A stretch of DNA of 64,000 nt, taken from contig JAMPIT010000417.1 of the NCBI GenBank assembly GCA_026261815.1, positions 4,125,501 through 4,189,500 of the forward strand. The letters are read 5' to 3'. Both the position numbers and the translations under genes were made by a program. How positions within the stretch are numbered: position 1 is the stretch's first letter; each line of letters begins with the position of its first letter. The DNA comes from Monarcha castaneiventris obscurior (lineage: Eukaryota > Chordata > Aves > Passeriformes > Monarchidae). This document shows positions 1 to 10,562 of this stretch, piece by piece. A model generated the notes under the pieces. That model worked only from the letters and a program-made list of their open reading frames with translations. It was not told the origin of the DNA and searched no databases.

Positions 1-1920
1 TTGAAGGATGTTCAAGCTGAGCAGTACCAAGTGCTGATTTTCCTAAGTCACTTTCAGGCAAGATGAGGTTAGCAGAAAGATAAAGTTGTTGCTCTCATCA
101 CCCTCCTCAATACCAGGCACCAGAGATGTACTTGAACACCTTGGGAAGGCTCACAAGCCCTCAGATGAAACAGAAACTGCCTACTTCACTGAGCATGTGA
201 AGTGTCAAGTAGTAATCTTTCTGCTAGCATTGCACTGTGTTTTGAAAGCTTACTGCAGAGTTTAAATGTATTTTCTTCTGCTACTTCCTTCTATTCTCAT
301 GTTCGCTCCTATGTTGGCTATATTTTTAATTTTGATTATCTTTATATGTGTTATTATCTGTATATATCTTATGTGCATTATTTGTAAATGGTAATTGCCC
401 TCCTCTGTAATTTATTCTTTTGATCTGTCTTCACCTGTGCCTACTCCCTCATGAGCAGTTCTCCTGTTTTTTGAACTAATTATGTTTATGAAAAGGGAGG
501 AATAAATATCATACATGTTCTGTTGGACAGTATGAAACAAGCTAATTAAAACCTAAATGAAATGTAAGAAAGTAATGGGCCTTCCAATGTCCTGTCATCT
601 GAGGGGAAATTTTTTTTATTAAAAAAAACTAAAACCAAAACAAAACAAAAGAGAAAAAAAAACCAAATAGAAAGGTAATATCTTCTGACCAACATGGGAT
701 GTCAGCCTAGTGTTCTGCTGTTGCTGCTACTGGAGTTTGTACGCTCTTGCACTATATTCACAATGTCAAACATTTTGGAACAGATTAGTTGTACTAAATT
801 GCGCTTTAGATTGTTAGTCTGTGCTTCAAGACATAGAAGCTCTGATTTACCATTTTTTAAAAATGTTGTTGTTAGGCCTCCTCTTTCCCTGATAGGCTTA
901 TGTTGTTGCCTGGTGTGATCTACAAGTGCTTGATACTGATCAAGTAGTATGGGTACCACTGCTGAGAACTCTTTGATGTCTGTTTTCCCCATGCTCCCCC
1001 CTTACACTACATAGCCTTTTCATCTTCTGAAATGTGAGTATCAGATGGATGATATTCATGATTACTTTGTGATGCAGCAGAAATTGGGGACTGACTGTTC
1101 TAAAAATGTTTTGAGAAGTTAAGCATCTAACTTTTTCTTCTGGCAGAGTGGCTGCTTTAAGTAAACACAAATTTCCATGCTGTATTGAGGTTTCCTCCAC
1201 TGTGGACTGCGTTGTGAGTAGGATCAGAATAATTTCTCCCCCATAGTCAAATGCAGCCATTTGTATCTTAGAATCAGGAACAACCCCTGAAAGTTACAGT
1301 GCTTGGCAGCTTTAAATATGACTGCATCACTTTACTGTGTGAATTGGTTCAATGCTTTAAATACCATAGAAATATTTCTCTCTATACCCTGGATATCCTT
1401 ATTGAAAATTAAGTAGAGGTCAGTTTTTTGGGGTTTTTAAAAAAAAAAAAATTGGTGTCAAATAGTATGGTAGAAAGCAGCAAAACATTTAATCCAGCTG
1501 TCATCTTGGCAGGTGCAGGGAGAAGAACTTTGGTTGTGTATTTTCTGGGTATTTGGTGCTGTCTGGGGTCTGTGATGTCCTGTCAAAACCAGCACTGGCT
1601 CTAACAAGGCAGTTCACAACAATGGGACCCCGCTGTAACATCTCTTACAGACTTCTTTTTTCTTCAAAGACACCTTTGAAGAGGAGGCAACGATTGTATG
1701 TTTTATACAGGGAAGGTACCGGCTAATAAAATTTCAAGTGAAATGACACTGATATCCAAACCTCCAGACTTTTCTTACCCTCTGTACGGCTGCAGAGATG
1801 CGCCAGCAGCCTGTCGGAGCAGCAGCCCAGAGCAGCCTGTGGCTTTCTGAGCGCTGCTGCTCGGAGGAGCAGGCACGGTGCAGGAAGGCACTTTGGCTGC
1901 CCGTGGGTGCAGAAATCCCT
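1..1920. other. AT-rich non-coding DNA, no gene seen
   Basis: No family is recognisable in any of the short open frames, which overlap on both strands. An A-rich simple tract lies at about 620-662 and a short A run near 1440-1451. The last 150 bases become more GC-rich and lead into the hexamer array. On the minus strand a good splice-donor match (AGAGG followed by GTAAGA) has its exon boundary at 1779, so the right part of this stretch could be intronic for a minus-strand transcript starting in the CpG-rich block. That is inference only. Confidence 0.6.
620..662. repeat. A-rich low-complexity tract
   Basis: Adenine-rich tract with interspersed C and G (AAAAC-like units), seen directly. It is preceded by a T run, giving a weak T/A inverted symmetry. 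No retroposon body is recognisable upstream. Confidence 0.85.
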
Positions 1921-2222
1921 GCTGGTGCCGGGGCTGGGGCTGGTGCCGGGGCTGGGGCTGGTGCCGGGGCTGGGGCTGGGGCCGGGGCTGGGGCTGGAGC
2001 TGGTGCCGGGTCTGGGGCCGGGGCCGGGGCCGGGGCCGGGGCCGGGGCCGGTGCTGGGGCCGGGGCCGGGGCCGGGGCTGGGGCTGTTGCTGGTGCCGGG
2101 GCTGGTGCCAGGGCTGTTGCTGGTGCCGGGGCTGGGGCTGGGGCTGGAGCTGGTGCTGTTGCTGGTGCCGTTGCTGGTGCCGGGGCTGGTGCCAGGGCTG
2201 TTGCTGGTGCCGGGGCCGGGCT
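1921..2222. repeat. GGGGCY/GGTGCC hexamer minisatellite (about 50 units)
   Basis: Tandem array of six-base units of the form GG(G/T/A)GC(C/T), about 300 bp long. It begins with 18-bp blocks made of GGTGCC plus two GGGGCT units. It then passes through six consecutive perfect GGGGCC units (2014-2049) and three more at 2056-2073. It ends in a more diverged part with GTTGCT and CAGGGC variants. A higher-order repeat is visible: a segment of about 45 bp starting at 2087 recurs at 2171, a spacing of 84 bp or 14 units. No unit contains a stop codon in several frames, so long artificial open frames cross it: 1798-2343, 1878-2264 and 1907-2356 on plus, 1723-2298 and 1775-2557 on minus. The plus frame at 1798 reads as poly(Gly-Ala). 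These frames are best explained by the repeat, not by a gene. G runs on the plus strand fit G-quadruplex formation. Confidence 0.95.
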
Positions 2223-2345
2223 GCGAGGCAGAGAAGCCCAGGGCAGCAGCGTGCCGGCGGCTGACGCGTCGGGCTGCCCTGCCTTGGGCAGCTGTCACGC
2301 TGCCGCGCCGCAGGTCCGCTCATTGGGCGCTCCCGGCGACTGATT
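2223..2345. promoter_or_regulatory. CpG-dense promoter-like block
   Basis: About 120 bp with many CpG dinucleotides (roughly 17-18 by eye) in an AT-rich neighbourhood where CpG is rare. It includes GCGCCG- and GACGCGTCGG-type sequence and an ATTGG (inverted CCAAT box) at 2322-2326. No TATA box is seen nearby. Good splice donors lie on both sides: plus strand at 2743 (ATG then GTAAGT), and minus strand at boundaries 2539 (AAG then GTAAGA) and 1779. CpG-rich blocks with a CCAAT box and donors are typical of vertebrate first exons, but no coding frame identifies a gene and the direction is unresolved. It could instead be part of an old GC-rich repeat, or CpG carry-over from the adjacent array. 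Confidence 0.35.
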
Positions 2346-2742
2346 ACACATGCTGATGCCGCTCCTGCGAGCCTTTCCACTTGGAGGAGAAACCTCCTAT
2401 CTCCACCCCCAAGCCCACCTCTCGGATGTAAGTAATGGTGAGAAGAGGAAGATGAAAACAGCGCGGTGCGAGTGACTGGAAATCCAGCAGTCTGGTTTAG
2501 CTGCAGTGTTATGTAGGAGTCGTCTTCAGACTTCTTACCTTCGGTTTTTCGGCACAAACTGCTCGCAGGTTTTCGAAGGCTGTGAAAGGACTTGCCGTTT
2601 GTGTGTTAGTGTTTTCTGTGTCTCGTCATATTACCTTTTTCCCTGGACAGCTGTGTTCAGAGCTACATGTGGAAATCTTTGTATTGAAGAGAGATAAAAA
2701 GGATCCTTAATCTGATTCTCTTTGGATCTCTCTATTTTTATG
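2346..2742 (+). other. Possible non-coding first exon ending at a splice donor
   Basis: Sequence between the CpG-dense block and a strong donor match, with the exon ending at 2742 and intron GTAAGT from 2743. CpG frequency falls gradually across it, as in transcribed 5' ends. The open frames are short and unrecognised, so if transcribed it would probably be 5' UTR or lncRNA. Competing donors on the minus strand make the direction uncertain. Confidence 0.18.
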
Positions 2743-2795
2743 GTAAGTGCCAGCATATATTGGCTGAGCGTAGCTTCTTTGCTGCAGTGCTCGTG

Positions 2796-2834
2796 CTCTC
2801 TCCCTCTCTCTCTCTGTCTCCCTCCCCCTTCCCC
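2796..2834. repeat. Imperfect CT microsatellite
   Basis: Pyrimidine-only tract dominated by CT dinucleotides, interrupted by CCC and GTCTC and running into a C-rich end. Seen directly. It lies 50 bp inside the putative intron after the donor at 2743. Confidence 0.85.
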
Positions 2835-4236
2835 ATCTGTTTTTCTCCCCCTATAGACTTAGATAAGCCTCGTGACCTTCACTTAATATCTCGTCATGAT
2901 TTTCAGCATCTTCATAGCAGATGCTGGCTAAGTAAAATACAAGTTTTCTGTTTATTTTGCTCTTTCCCTCCTCTGACCCAGAGCTCTGAAGTATTGACTG
3001 CAAGCTGAGTGCTGCCTCTTTGTCCTTGAAACGGGAGGCTTGAGCATTGCTCCCGATTGCCTGTGGCAGCAACGGGATACGGTTCTGGGGAACTGGAATA
3101 GGGATTGGGTAAAGGTGACTGACTCAGTTCTCTAGGTCTGTACCGCTGCACTGAGGGCACAGATATCCCCTGCTTGGCCAGCCACCTAGAAAACTGAAGC
3201 CCCTCAGTGTTCAAGTGTGAGCATACATGTGGTTTGAACTGGTGTTTGCTGACATTGGCGTGGGACAGATGGGCTCTTTCAGCATTTTCAATATAAGCCT
3301 ATGTCATCAGGTGTTTTTAAGTTGGACCTTTTGCATCTTAAAAGTACAGACTAGCTGGGACAAGAAGTTACAGAATAGGCAACCTCATAACCCTCATCCC
3401 TCTCTAGTCCTTACAGTTGCAAATTCTTAGCTTTTTGAAGTGCTTTTACATCTGTGCAGTATAAGTGTTTCTAAATGTCTGAAAATATGTGCTGGCTTAA
3501 TTTGTGCTCTAAGCTATTTCAACAGCTCTGATTTTATAAATAGGAAAGGTTGTTATTAGACCAGAGTAAACTGTGCCCTTTCTTTTTTTATTTTTTTTTC
3601 TTTTCTAGTTTGTTGCATGAGATTTAAAGTAAAGCAAATATACAGTTTCTGGTAGATAGATATATTCCTTTCCTTTTCATACGAGAGAACTATGAAAGTA
3701 TTTCTTTCAGTTTAATTGTGTTTCATGCTGTGGATCCATTATGAGGATTGACTATGCATAGCCCTTACACACTGCAGGAATAATAAAGACTCTGCTACAT
3801 CTTCAAAGGTCCACTGAAGGCATAGATATAACACTGGCTTAAACTCGTCACAGGGTGGTCTGACTTCAAGCAGAGCAAAGAGGAGATGTGTTCTTATACC
3901 TTTGTTTTACTGAGGTAGGATAAGAATAAAGCTTTTATTCTGTCTCTGCATTGCCTTTTCTGGGTTTAACAAGAGATATACTAATGTCTGGGAATTTTTT
4001 TCTTTGTTTAATGTAGCTTACATTGTGACTTAATAAAACAGTTTTGTTCCTGATTTGTCCTGTAATTCAGGGAGTTTTGCTTCACGTGGGCTGATTAGTT
4101 GAACAGTTTGTGTACCTCCTTTTCCCTCGCAAAGGAGTAAAAACTTTAGAACACTGCTGTTATTTTCAATACCCTTAATTTCTTTTCCATACAGGGGTGT
4201 GATGTCCTGTTGTATTGATAAGCACGTATGTGTGTG

Positions 4237-4290
4237 GTGGGGGAGGGGGCAAGCCCAGGTTAGACAGGAGGCACTGGGAGGAGGAGGAGG
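4237..4290 (+). repeat. G-rich tract with quadruplex potential
   Basis: Runs of three to five G separated by short spacers (GGTGGGGGAGGGGGC, then a C-containing gap, then GGGAGGAGGAGGAGG). Isolated in AT-rich DNA. It may fold as a G-quadruplex on the plus strand. No gene start is seen beside it. Confidence 0.5.
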
Positions 4291-7200
4291 CTCACCCGGA
4301 TCTGTAGGTAGAGGACTTCATGGTGCAGTGAGGTACCTGCTGCATTGCCTTCAGAGCAAGCAGTAATGGCCAGCACGTAGCCCAGATGTCAGTGGTCCAA
4401 GTCCTCTCCCCCACCAGGTCTTGTGTTTTGGCATCATGTAGTACCCGCTGGTGCAGCTGGTCCTGAGCCTGGTTTCCCTTCTCACTGATGCAATGAGGGC
4501 ATGCTGCAAACCTCCTACTCTGGTAGGGAACAGGCCTGTTCTGGCAATTGTGCAGCTCAAGGAACTGTCTAAAACATTTGCTTCTAGAGCAATCTTCCCC
4601 ACTGTCAACTGCAGAAAGGCTTTGGCACTATGAGTGGTCTGTGTGTTACTAAACTCTTGTATCAGTAACACAGGTGCCTGAGTTTGTTCTCTTGCAGTTT
4701 CAGTGAGCACTGACACAATGACAGCAGCAAAGAAACTTTGCGCTGTGGAAGATCAGCAAGGCTCCTGGTAATACACACAGAGAAGCAGTCCTGACTCCCT
4801 GCAGGTTGTGAAACTGCCTTGGAGCAACCAGGCTTAGGCTTTCCTTGATTAAATGTAAAAAGTAATTGTGTGTATGTATATGCACTTGGAGTTTTTACTA
4901 TTTTGTTCCGTATAAAATTACTGTAAACTTGAAAAACAAGAGGGTTTGCAAAATACAAGCACAAAGTAAAAAATTCTGAAGACCTCACAGTTAATTATGG
5001 AACTGCATGCTATTATTTTTTTAAAATATTATTGTAAATTCAGATATTCCTATGCCTTAAAATAATCTACATTCCTACTTAACAATTAATCAAATGTGCC
5101 ATTGTCACTCAACAATTACTAATTTTTAAGTAAAATTATCTTGTAAAAGCTAATTTTGAACATAAGTGCATAAACATATCTGTCCTTTCCAATAAAAGTT
5201 TAAAAGCCAAAGAGCATACTTTAATGTGATTTTTCAATAACCGTGACGAAAAAAAAACCTGAAATATTTTCTCGAGTTTAAACCACATGAGCTTGCAATG
5301 GGATATTTGCATTTGGAACCTGACCTCTGTGTACTGCAACTGAGAAGTCTGTGCATCTAAAATCCTTGACAGCACATCTTGTTGTAGGCTAAAGGCTTGA
5401 AAATAAAGATGCAATCCTCTGTAACAGTCTTGAGAGATATAGAGAAGAGTGAAATTCCCCAAATTACATGAAATTCAAGTAGGTAGATGTGCTGTTCATT
5501 TCTTGGGAATTCTATGAATGCTCTAATAGGGAATGCATGCATAGTACTTCCTTGTTTCACAGCATGGTGTCATGTTAATTCCGTTGCAGGGTGGCTGAAG
5601 ACTGCATAGAAAACAACTGCAGGGGAGAGAAAAAAAAAAAAGCTCTGTTCCTTAGCCAGCCAAAATCACCTAATGGTCTGATGAAGTCACTGCATTTTTC
5701 CCCCTCGTGTATGATCTATATGCATTCTTCACTCCACTTGTCTGTAGAAGCAAGTTTTTTAAAGCTTTTTTCTCCACAAATATTCAAAAAGATACATTTA
5801 TGTTGGGAATATAAATGTTTCTGCAGAAAGCTCTTTCATTTATCCATACTGCTTCAGTAATTTTGTGCTTTCCATCTGCTCATATCCTTTCTGACAAAAC
5901 CTATGCAGACAGCTATTGATTATCACTGGCTGAAGAATTCAGGCAGTGGATTAGCCATGCTCCAACTTCCCTCTCTGCCCCAGACTGGAAAGTAATACTG
6001 AGATATGCATGTTGCAGAGCTGAAGTCATCAGTACCAGGCAGTGCTCTGGCTAGTGATTTTTTTCATGCTGTACCAATTGTGGTTTTACCTGGCTGTTTC
6101 TTCATACAACCCGATCCACTAATGAGCCCACATGGATAATCAAAAGCTGACTGCACATTCTAGGTCTTCTCCCTTATTCACAGAGCTAACTTTCAAGGTG
6201 TTCCTGGAGATATTATCTCACTTATTCTGCAGATTTTTTCCAGGATGATTTCAAGGACGTTGTAACTCTAATGTTGCAAATATTACAAACCTCTCTCTAT
6301 ATGTTTTGTGGCTTTAACAGGTGAGCTCTCTTCAGTGCAGTTGCTACTTTTGCAGTTCATGGATGTCTAGAAATCCTGTGTGTGACCAGTGTGCTGCATA
6401 ATCTGTCAGAAGTTTAGTGCTTTTTGGAAGTACTGTGCAGGGTGTTTGTGTGCTACGTGCTTTCTCTCTGTCTGTGGGGAAGGATTAGCTTTCAGGCATT
6501 GCTACGTGTGTCCTGTGTGTCCTGAGCATATGCTGCCTTCTAGTAAGTGCTTGCATCCTCTACCTGTCATATCTCAGGAGGGGATTGCATTTTCTGCTTT
6601 TGTACAAGTGCATAGTGCTTGTGTAGATCTGTCCTACTCTTCATGGAAACTGGTCTGTCACTGCATGTTGTGCAGGTTCGTTCTTACATAACTTCTGCAT
6701 AGGAAGCACATAGGAAACATAAAGTGAGACATGTTCTGTGTGTTACAGAACTTTCTCCTGCATAGCAAAAGCCGCAATTACGTTATTCCAGGTTTAATGT
6801 GGTAATAGTGGAGCAACACTAGGCCTGCTCCACTTGACCAACATGAAGTGTTCTTGTTCTGATAATGTGAGTTTGCTAGAAATCGAGAAATTTTCATTGT
6901 ATAATATAAGGAGAAATAACAGTTTCGTTAGGAGTTATGGGTTAGTACTTCATTATTCTAGTGGAAGGGATCTTGGCACTGGAGCAGGCAATGCAAGTGT
7001 TTTAATCTTTATGAATAACATCCTGCGCAGGATGAATATCACTGAAGCTGCAATTAGATCCCAAACAGGGGAGATAATGGTGTACAGCTCTCTGCACGTG
7101 CATGGATTTTACTTTAGGAAAGCACAAATCTGAGAGGATGCTTTCAGAAAAGCCTCATATTTCTAAGAGCTGTATGTAGATGCTAATAATGCTGCAAAAC

Positions 7201-9109
7201 CAATTCTTCATCACCTCAGGAGGAGTTACAGCAAGCCCACCTCCAAACGGGGCCTCCAAATTCAAGTTCTGAGAGAAGACTAGTTCCCACCAATTGGTGA
7301 ACTTTGAACATAAATCCAGAGATTTCCAGATTCAGCATTTGCAATCTGGTTGTCCAAAGGGAGGCTAGCTGTTCAAGAATTTTGGACAACTTGGTCCCTC
7401 AAAAGCCCATCTATCTACCATAGATAAATATTTTTTTAAAGATAAACAAATTAAATCTTCTGAATGCATTCTCCGGCCATAAGTGTGTTCTAAGATTCCA
7501 GGATTGTTAGGTATTGATGATGATCATGGGAGATTAGATTCTCATGCTCTCTACAGAGGTAGAACACCATAAGTTTGCACTTCCAGAAGGTGGTTGGAAA
7601 TCCATCTGAAAGAGATATCCCAATCTTCTTTAGAAGTTTATTGCTGTTTAATATGAAGCTAGGAAGAGTAGGCTTCTGTATAATTTATCTATAGGATTTA
7701 TGTCACTCTTTCTGGGAGATAATTCAAAAAGAACCCTCATCAAAACAGCTTTTTTGCCTTCATCCATTTGGTCTTGTTGCAGCGCCCTGCAGTATTGACA
7801 TTAATTTCTTATTTTATATAGTTCTTACAGCCTTCAAATATAGAAAATTTTTTCTGCCTCCCTTCATTTTTGGATGAGGAAGTTAATTAACAAAATCACC
7901 TGAGAAGAAAAGGAATCTCCTCTGAGCCAGTTTTGCTGTATGGAAAAGCTGGTGATTAGCTGGCTTGGTGATTAGCTGTTTTGGATCAGCAGGAGATGTA
8001 TTCCCATTTCAGATAATTTTCTTTGAAGAAACTGGTTTTCATTAAAATTAAGCATAATACTTTATACGTGATGTATTAGACCACCAGAGACTTTTTCTAA
8101 ATGGGCTTGATACTTCTTGGGAAACCACTCCCTGTAAATGCCAATTAAAATCCAGAGCTTTGTGAAGTCCATTGGTATGTGTTCATGTATCCTGGCAGAC
8201 ATACAACCCCTCTACATGTTGTTCATCTATTCCCCAGCCTCAACTCAATTCTTTTCTTGTTTGTGCTCCATGTCACTGTCCCTTCACGGTTTTCCCTTGA
8301 TATGTACTTTTTTGCCTTTTTACATATCGATTTGCCTTCACATTTTTCTTAGTTTTGGTTTTCTTTTTTTTTGGGGGGGTTTTAGGTTGCCATCCTATGC
8401 TGTTTCATCTAGGCAGAGCACTCCTCTGGTTCAGTGCCTAGGGAAAAGCAAATATTGTCCTTTCTAAAGACAGTATTTTGAAAGAGCTTGGTCTGCCATC
8501 CCAATATATTGTGAAGTCTGCATAGAGGAATGGAGAACAAGAGGCAATGATAAACAGGTTTGGCAGGACAAAAGGGCTGGAACCTAAGAGTCAAGTGAAG
8601 TGTCAGCCTTGTTAGCATGAATACTCTTTTCCTTAATCTGTCAGGAAAATAATATATTTTGTAGCCTTGGAATCTGAGATCAAAGAACCATAGCAAAGAG
8701 GAATTAAGCAGGTGTTACTGGTCTGAGTTATTTCAACCTCTCTGCACTTTCATGCAGGCAACACTGCTTTGGTTTGTGCTTAGTGTTTCTGAGGATATTG
8801 CCATAAGAATTCTTTATTTTAGATAAGGGAAGAAAATTAATTAAGTTGAATGCTGCTCTGCCCTCAGGAAAAGGGAAAGTATTACCTCCTAAAATTTCTT
8901 ACTTTCCTTTGCTTCCAGAGAAACATCTACAGCATTTGATTTTCTAACCTATATCATTTAAATAAACTCTTCCAGACTGGGGAAAATTCCTTATGTCATT
9001 TAAATTAAGTGTAGGGTAGTCAAGTTTCTACTCACAGACTTATTTTCGTTTTGAATGATGCTGAGTGTTGCTAATAGTTTTTCTATTCTCTGCCTCTTTA
9101 TGATGACCA

Positions 9110-9275
9110 CCAGATGAGCTTAAACATAAGAAGTTCTTTCCAACTGGTCACAGAGAAACCGCTGTTGAGCCAGAGACAGAATTTCCTTGTTTTCCTTTAT
9201 AATGTAGAATTTGTGATTTGGATTTCAGAAATGCCTTGGCAAAAGATTGGATAACCTTCTGCTACAGCATACTTC
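9110..9275 (+). mobile_element. Possible old CR1-like LINE remnant
   Basis: A stretch reading AGCTTAAACATAAGAAGTTC resembles the CR1 ORF2 3' region, where consensus copies have AAACATAGGAAGTTCTTTC-like sequence. About 110 bp further on, a GATTTCAGAAATGCC...CTGCTACAG stretch resembles the GGAGATATTCAAAA...CTGCTCTAG part. Order and orientation fit a plus-strand 3' fragment. Divergence is high and the middle does not align well by eye, so this could be chance similarity. Confidence 0.3.
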
Positions 9276-10394
9276 ATGAAGTTTACTTAGTTTATATTTC
9301 TAATAATAATAGACTCTGAACTATTCTGATTAATATATTATGGTACAGTTCTGATGATACAAACAACTTTTGTGAAGCTTCCATCAGTACTCAGTGTCCC
9401 ATGGTGAAGATGTTACTGCAACTTCTTATTGCACTGTTGCTGCCCGGAACAGTTCTGCAAACATCGTATGCATTCTTGTGTAAGAAAAATACTACTTTAT
9501 TTTCCTTTTTTTACCTAAAACCTAACATGACTCAATTGTTTTGTGATTAGTACACTATGTTAATATACTGCAACTTTTGTGACAAAATTTAGGTCTAAAT
9601 TATCCAGTTGCTTCCTGTAAAACTCAATCAGATCAGCATACAGGTAACTCTCTGGTTTTAATTCTGCCTCTTATATTACAGCTCCTATGTCTGATCTTAT
9701 TTCTTCCAAATCTCCATTTTGTGCTTCTGCTTCTTGCTGGACCTCCTGTTCTTTGACCCTCTTCCAGGCTCTGCTCCGTTCCCCCTCCAGCATTTCTCTG
9801 TCTGCTCCTTCTGTTCTTTACCTTCTCCTCAAGGCTATTTCTGCATCCAGGTGTCCCACTCAAATACTGGTGTTTGTTTTTTGCTTAGAGTTTTGAGCTG
9901 TGAAAATATGAGCTCAGACTCAGACTGAGCTGTGGTACTTCAGCAGTGCTTGTTGTGCAGGTCACCATTCTTCGCAACAGCAACTTCAACAACAACAATA
10001 AAACTTTCTATGAATTGTTTGTGAAACAATGCAATGGATGTTAAAGGTGACATTACAATGCAGAAGTAGGGGCTCAGATTTCAATATGATAAACTTGTTT
10101 CCTTACCTTAAGGTGCTCAAATTGAAATTTAGTATATGTTGCAGTGAGGAGGGATAATAGGTCTGTGCTTGTCCTGATGCTCCTTGTGTGAGATTGGTTG
10201 CTAAAGGGTATCACCTCTGCTCATGTATGGAGAAGGGAGATAGGTTCAGGACGTGTACTGCATTTCAGTTCCAAGAGGGACAAGGGGGAAAGAAGAGAGA
10301 TGGATGTGGCACGTACCCACTGGTTTTGGTTGTTTTTCTTTTTTTTTTGACATTTTGCTTCAGGATCAGTTGTGATGAAAGAAATGGCATCTGG
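9276..10394. other. Non-coding DNA, no gene seen
   Basis: AT-rich sequence with two overlapping plus-strand and one minus-strand open frames of 69-76 codons around 9633-9928, all unrecognised. A T run occurs at about 10339-10349. No repeat family is recognised. Confidence 0.55.
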
Positions 10395-10562
10395 GAATTT
10401 CTATGTGTTTTCAGCTATCATCACATGGCAATTACTGCACAGGAACATGTTGATTGTCAAAGATTTAAGTGTCTCACTCAAGATCATACAGAAAAATATG
10501 TCTTGGTTCAACCCAGGACTTTTGAAACCTGTACCATTACCCTACCCATGCCAGGCTATCCT
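10395..10562 (-). mobile_element. MIR-like (CORE-SINE) fragment
   Basis: On the plus strand this reads like the reverse complement of MIR. The segment AAGTGTCTCACTCAAGATCA corresponds to the MIR part AAGTNACTTGCCCAAGGTCA, followed by CATACAG for CACACAG. Next comes TTCAACCCAGGACTTTTGAA, corresponding to TTCGAACCCAGG...CTGACT. Upstream, CTATCATCACAT...GCACAGGAACATG fits the ACTATTATCCCCAT...GAGGAAACTG stretch. The order of several motifs over more than 120 bp makes chance unlikely. MIRs are ancient amniote SINEs and are sparse and strongly decayed in birds, which fits the divergence seen. An unrelated SINE sharing the tRNA/CORE layout is the main alternative. Confidence 0.55.

Larger units (their letters stand above)
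2743..9109. other. Non-coding DNA, no gene seen
   Basis: AT-rich sequence with scattered short open frames (none above about 121 codons) that match no recognisable family and overlap one another. Contents noted: a CT-rich microsatellite at 2796-2834, a G-rich tract at 4237-4290, and a short direct duplication of TGGTGATTAGCTG near 7950-7975. No CR1 tail, LTR ends or tRNA-like folds were spotted. Confidence 0.6.

Noticed and set aside
1723..2557. Five long open frames on both strands across the hexamer array (up to 260 codons), some rich in Gly-Ala, Pro-Gln or Arg
   Set aside because: They exist because the hexamer units contain no stop codons in several frames. Outside the array the translations match nothing, and no single frame is favoured.
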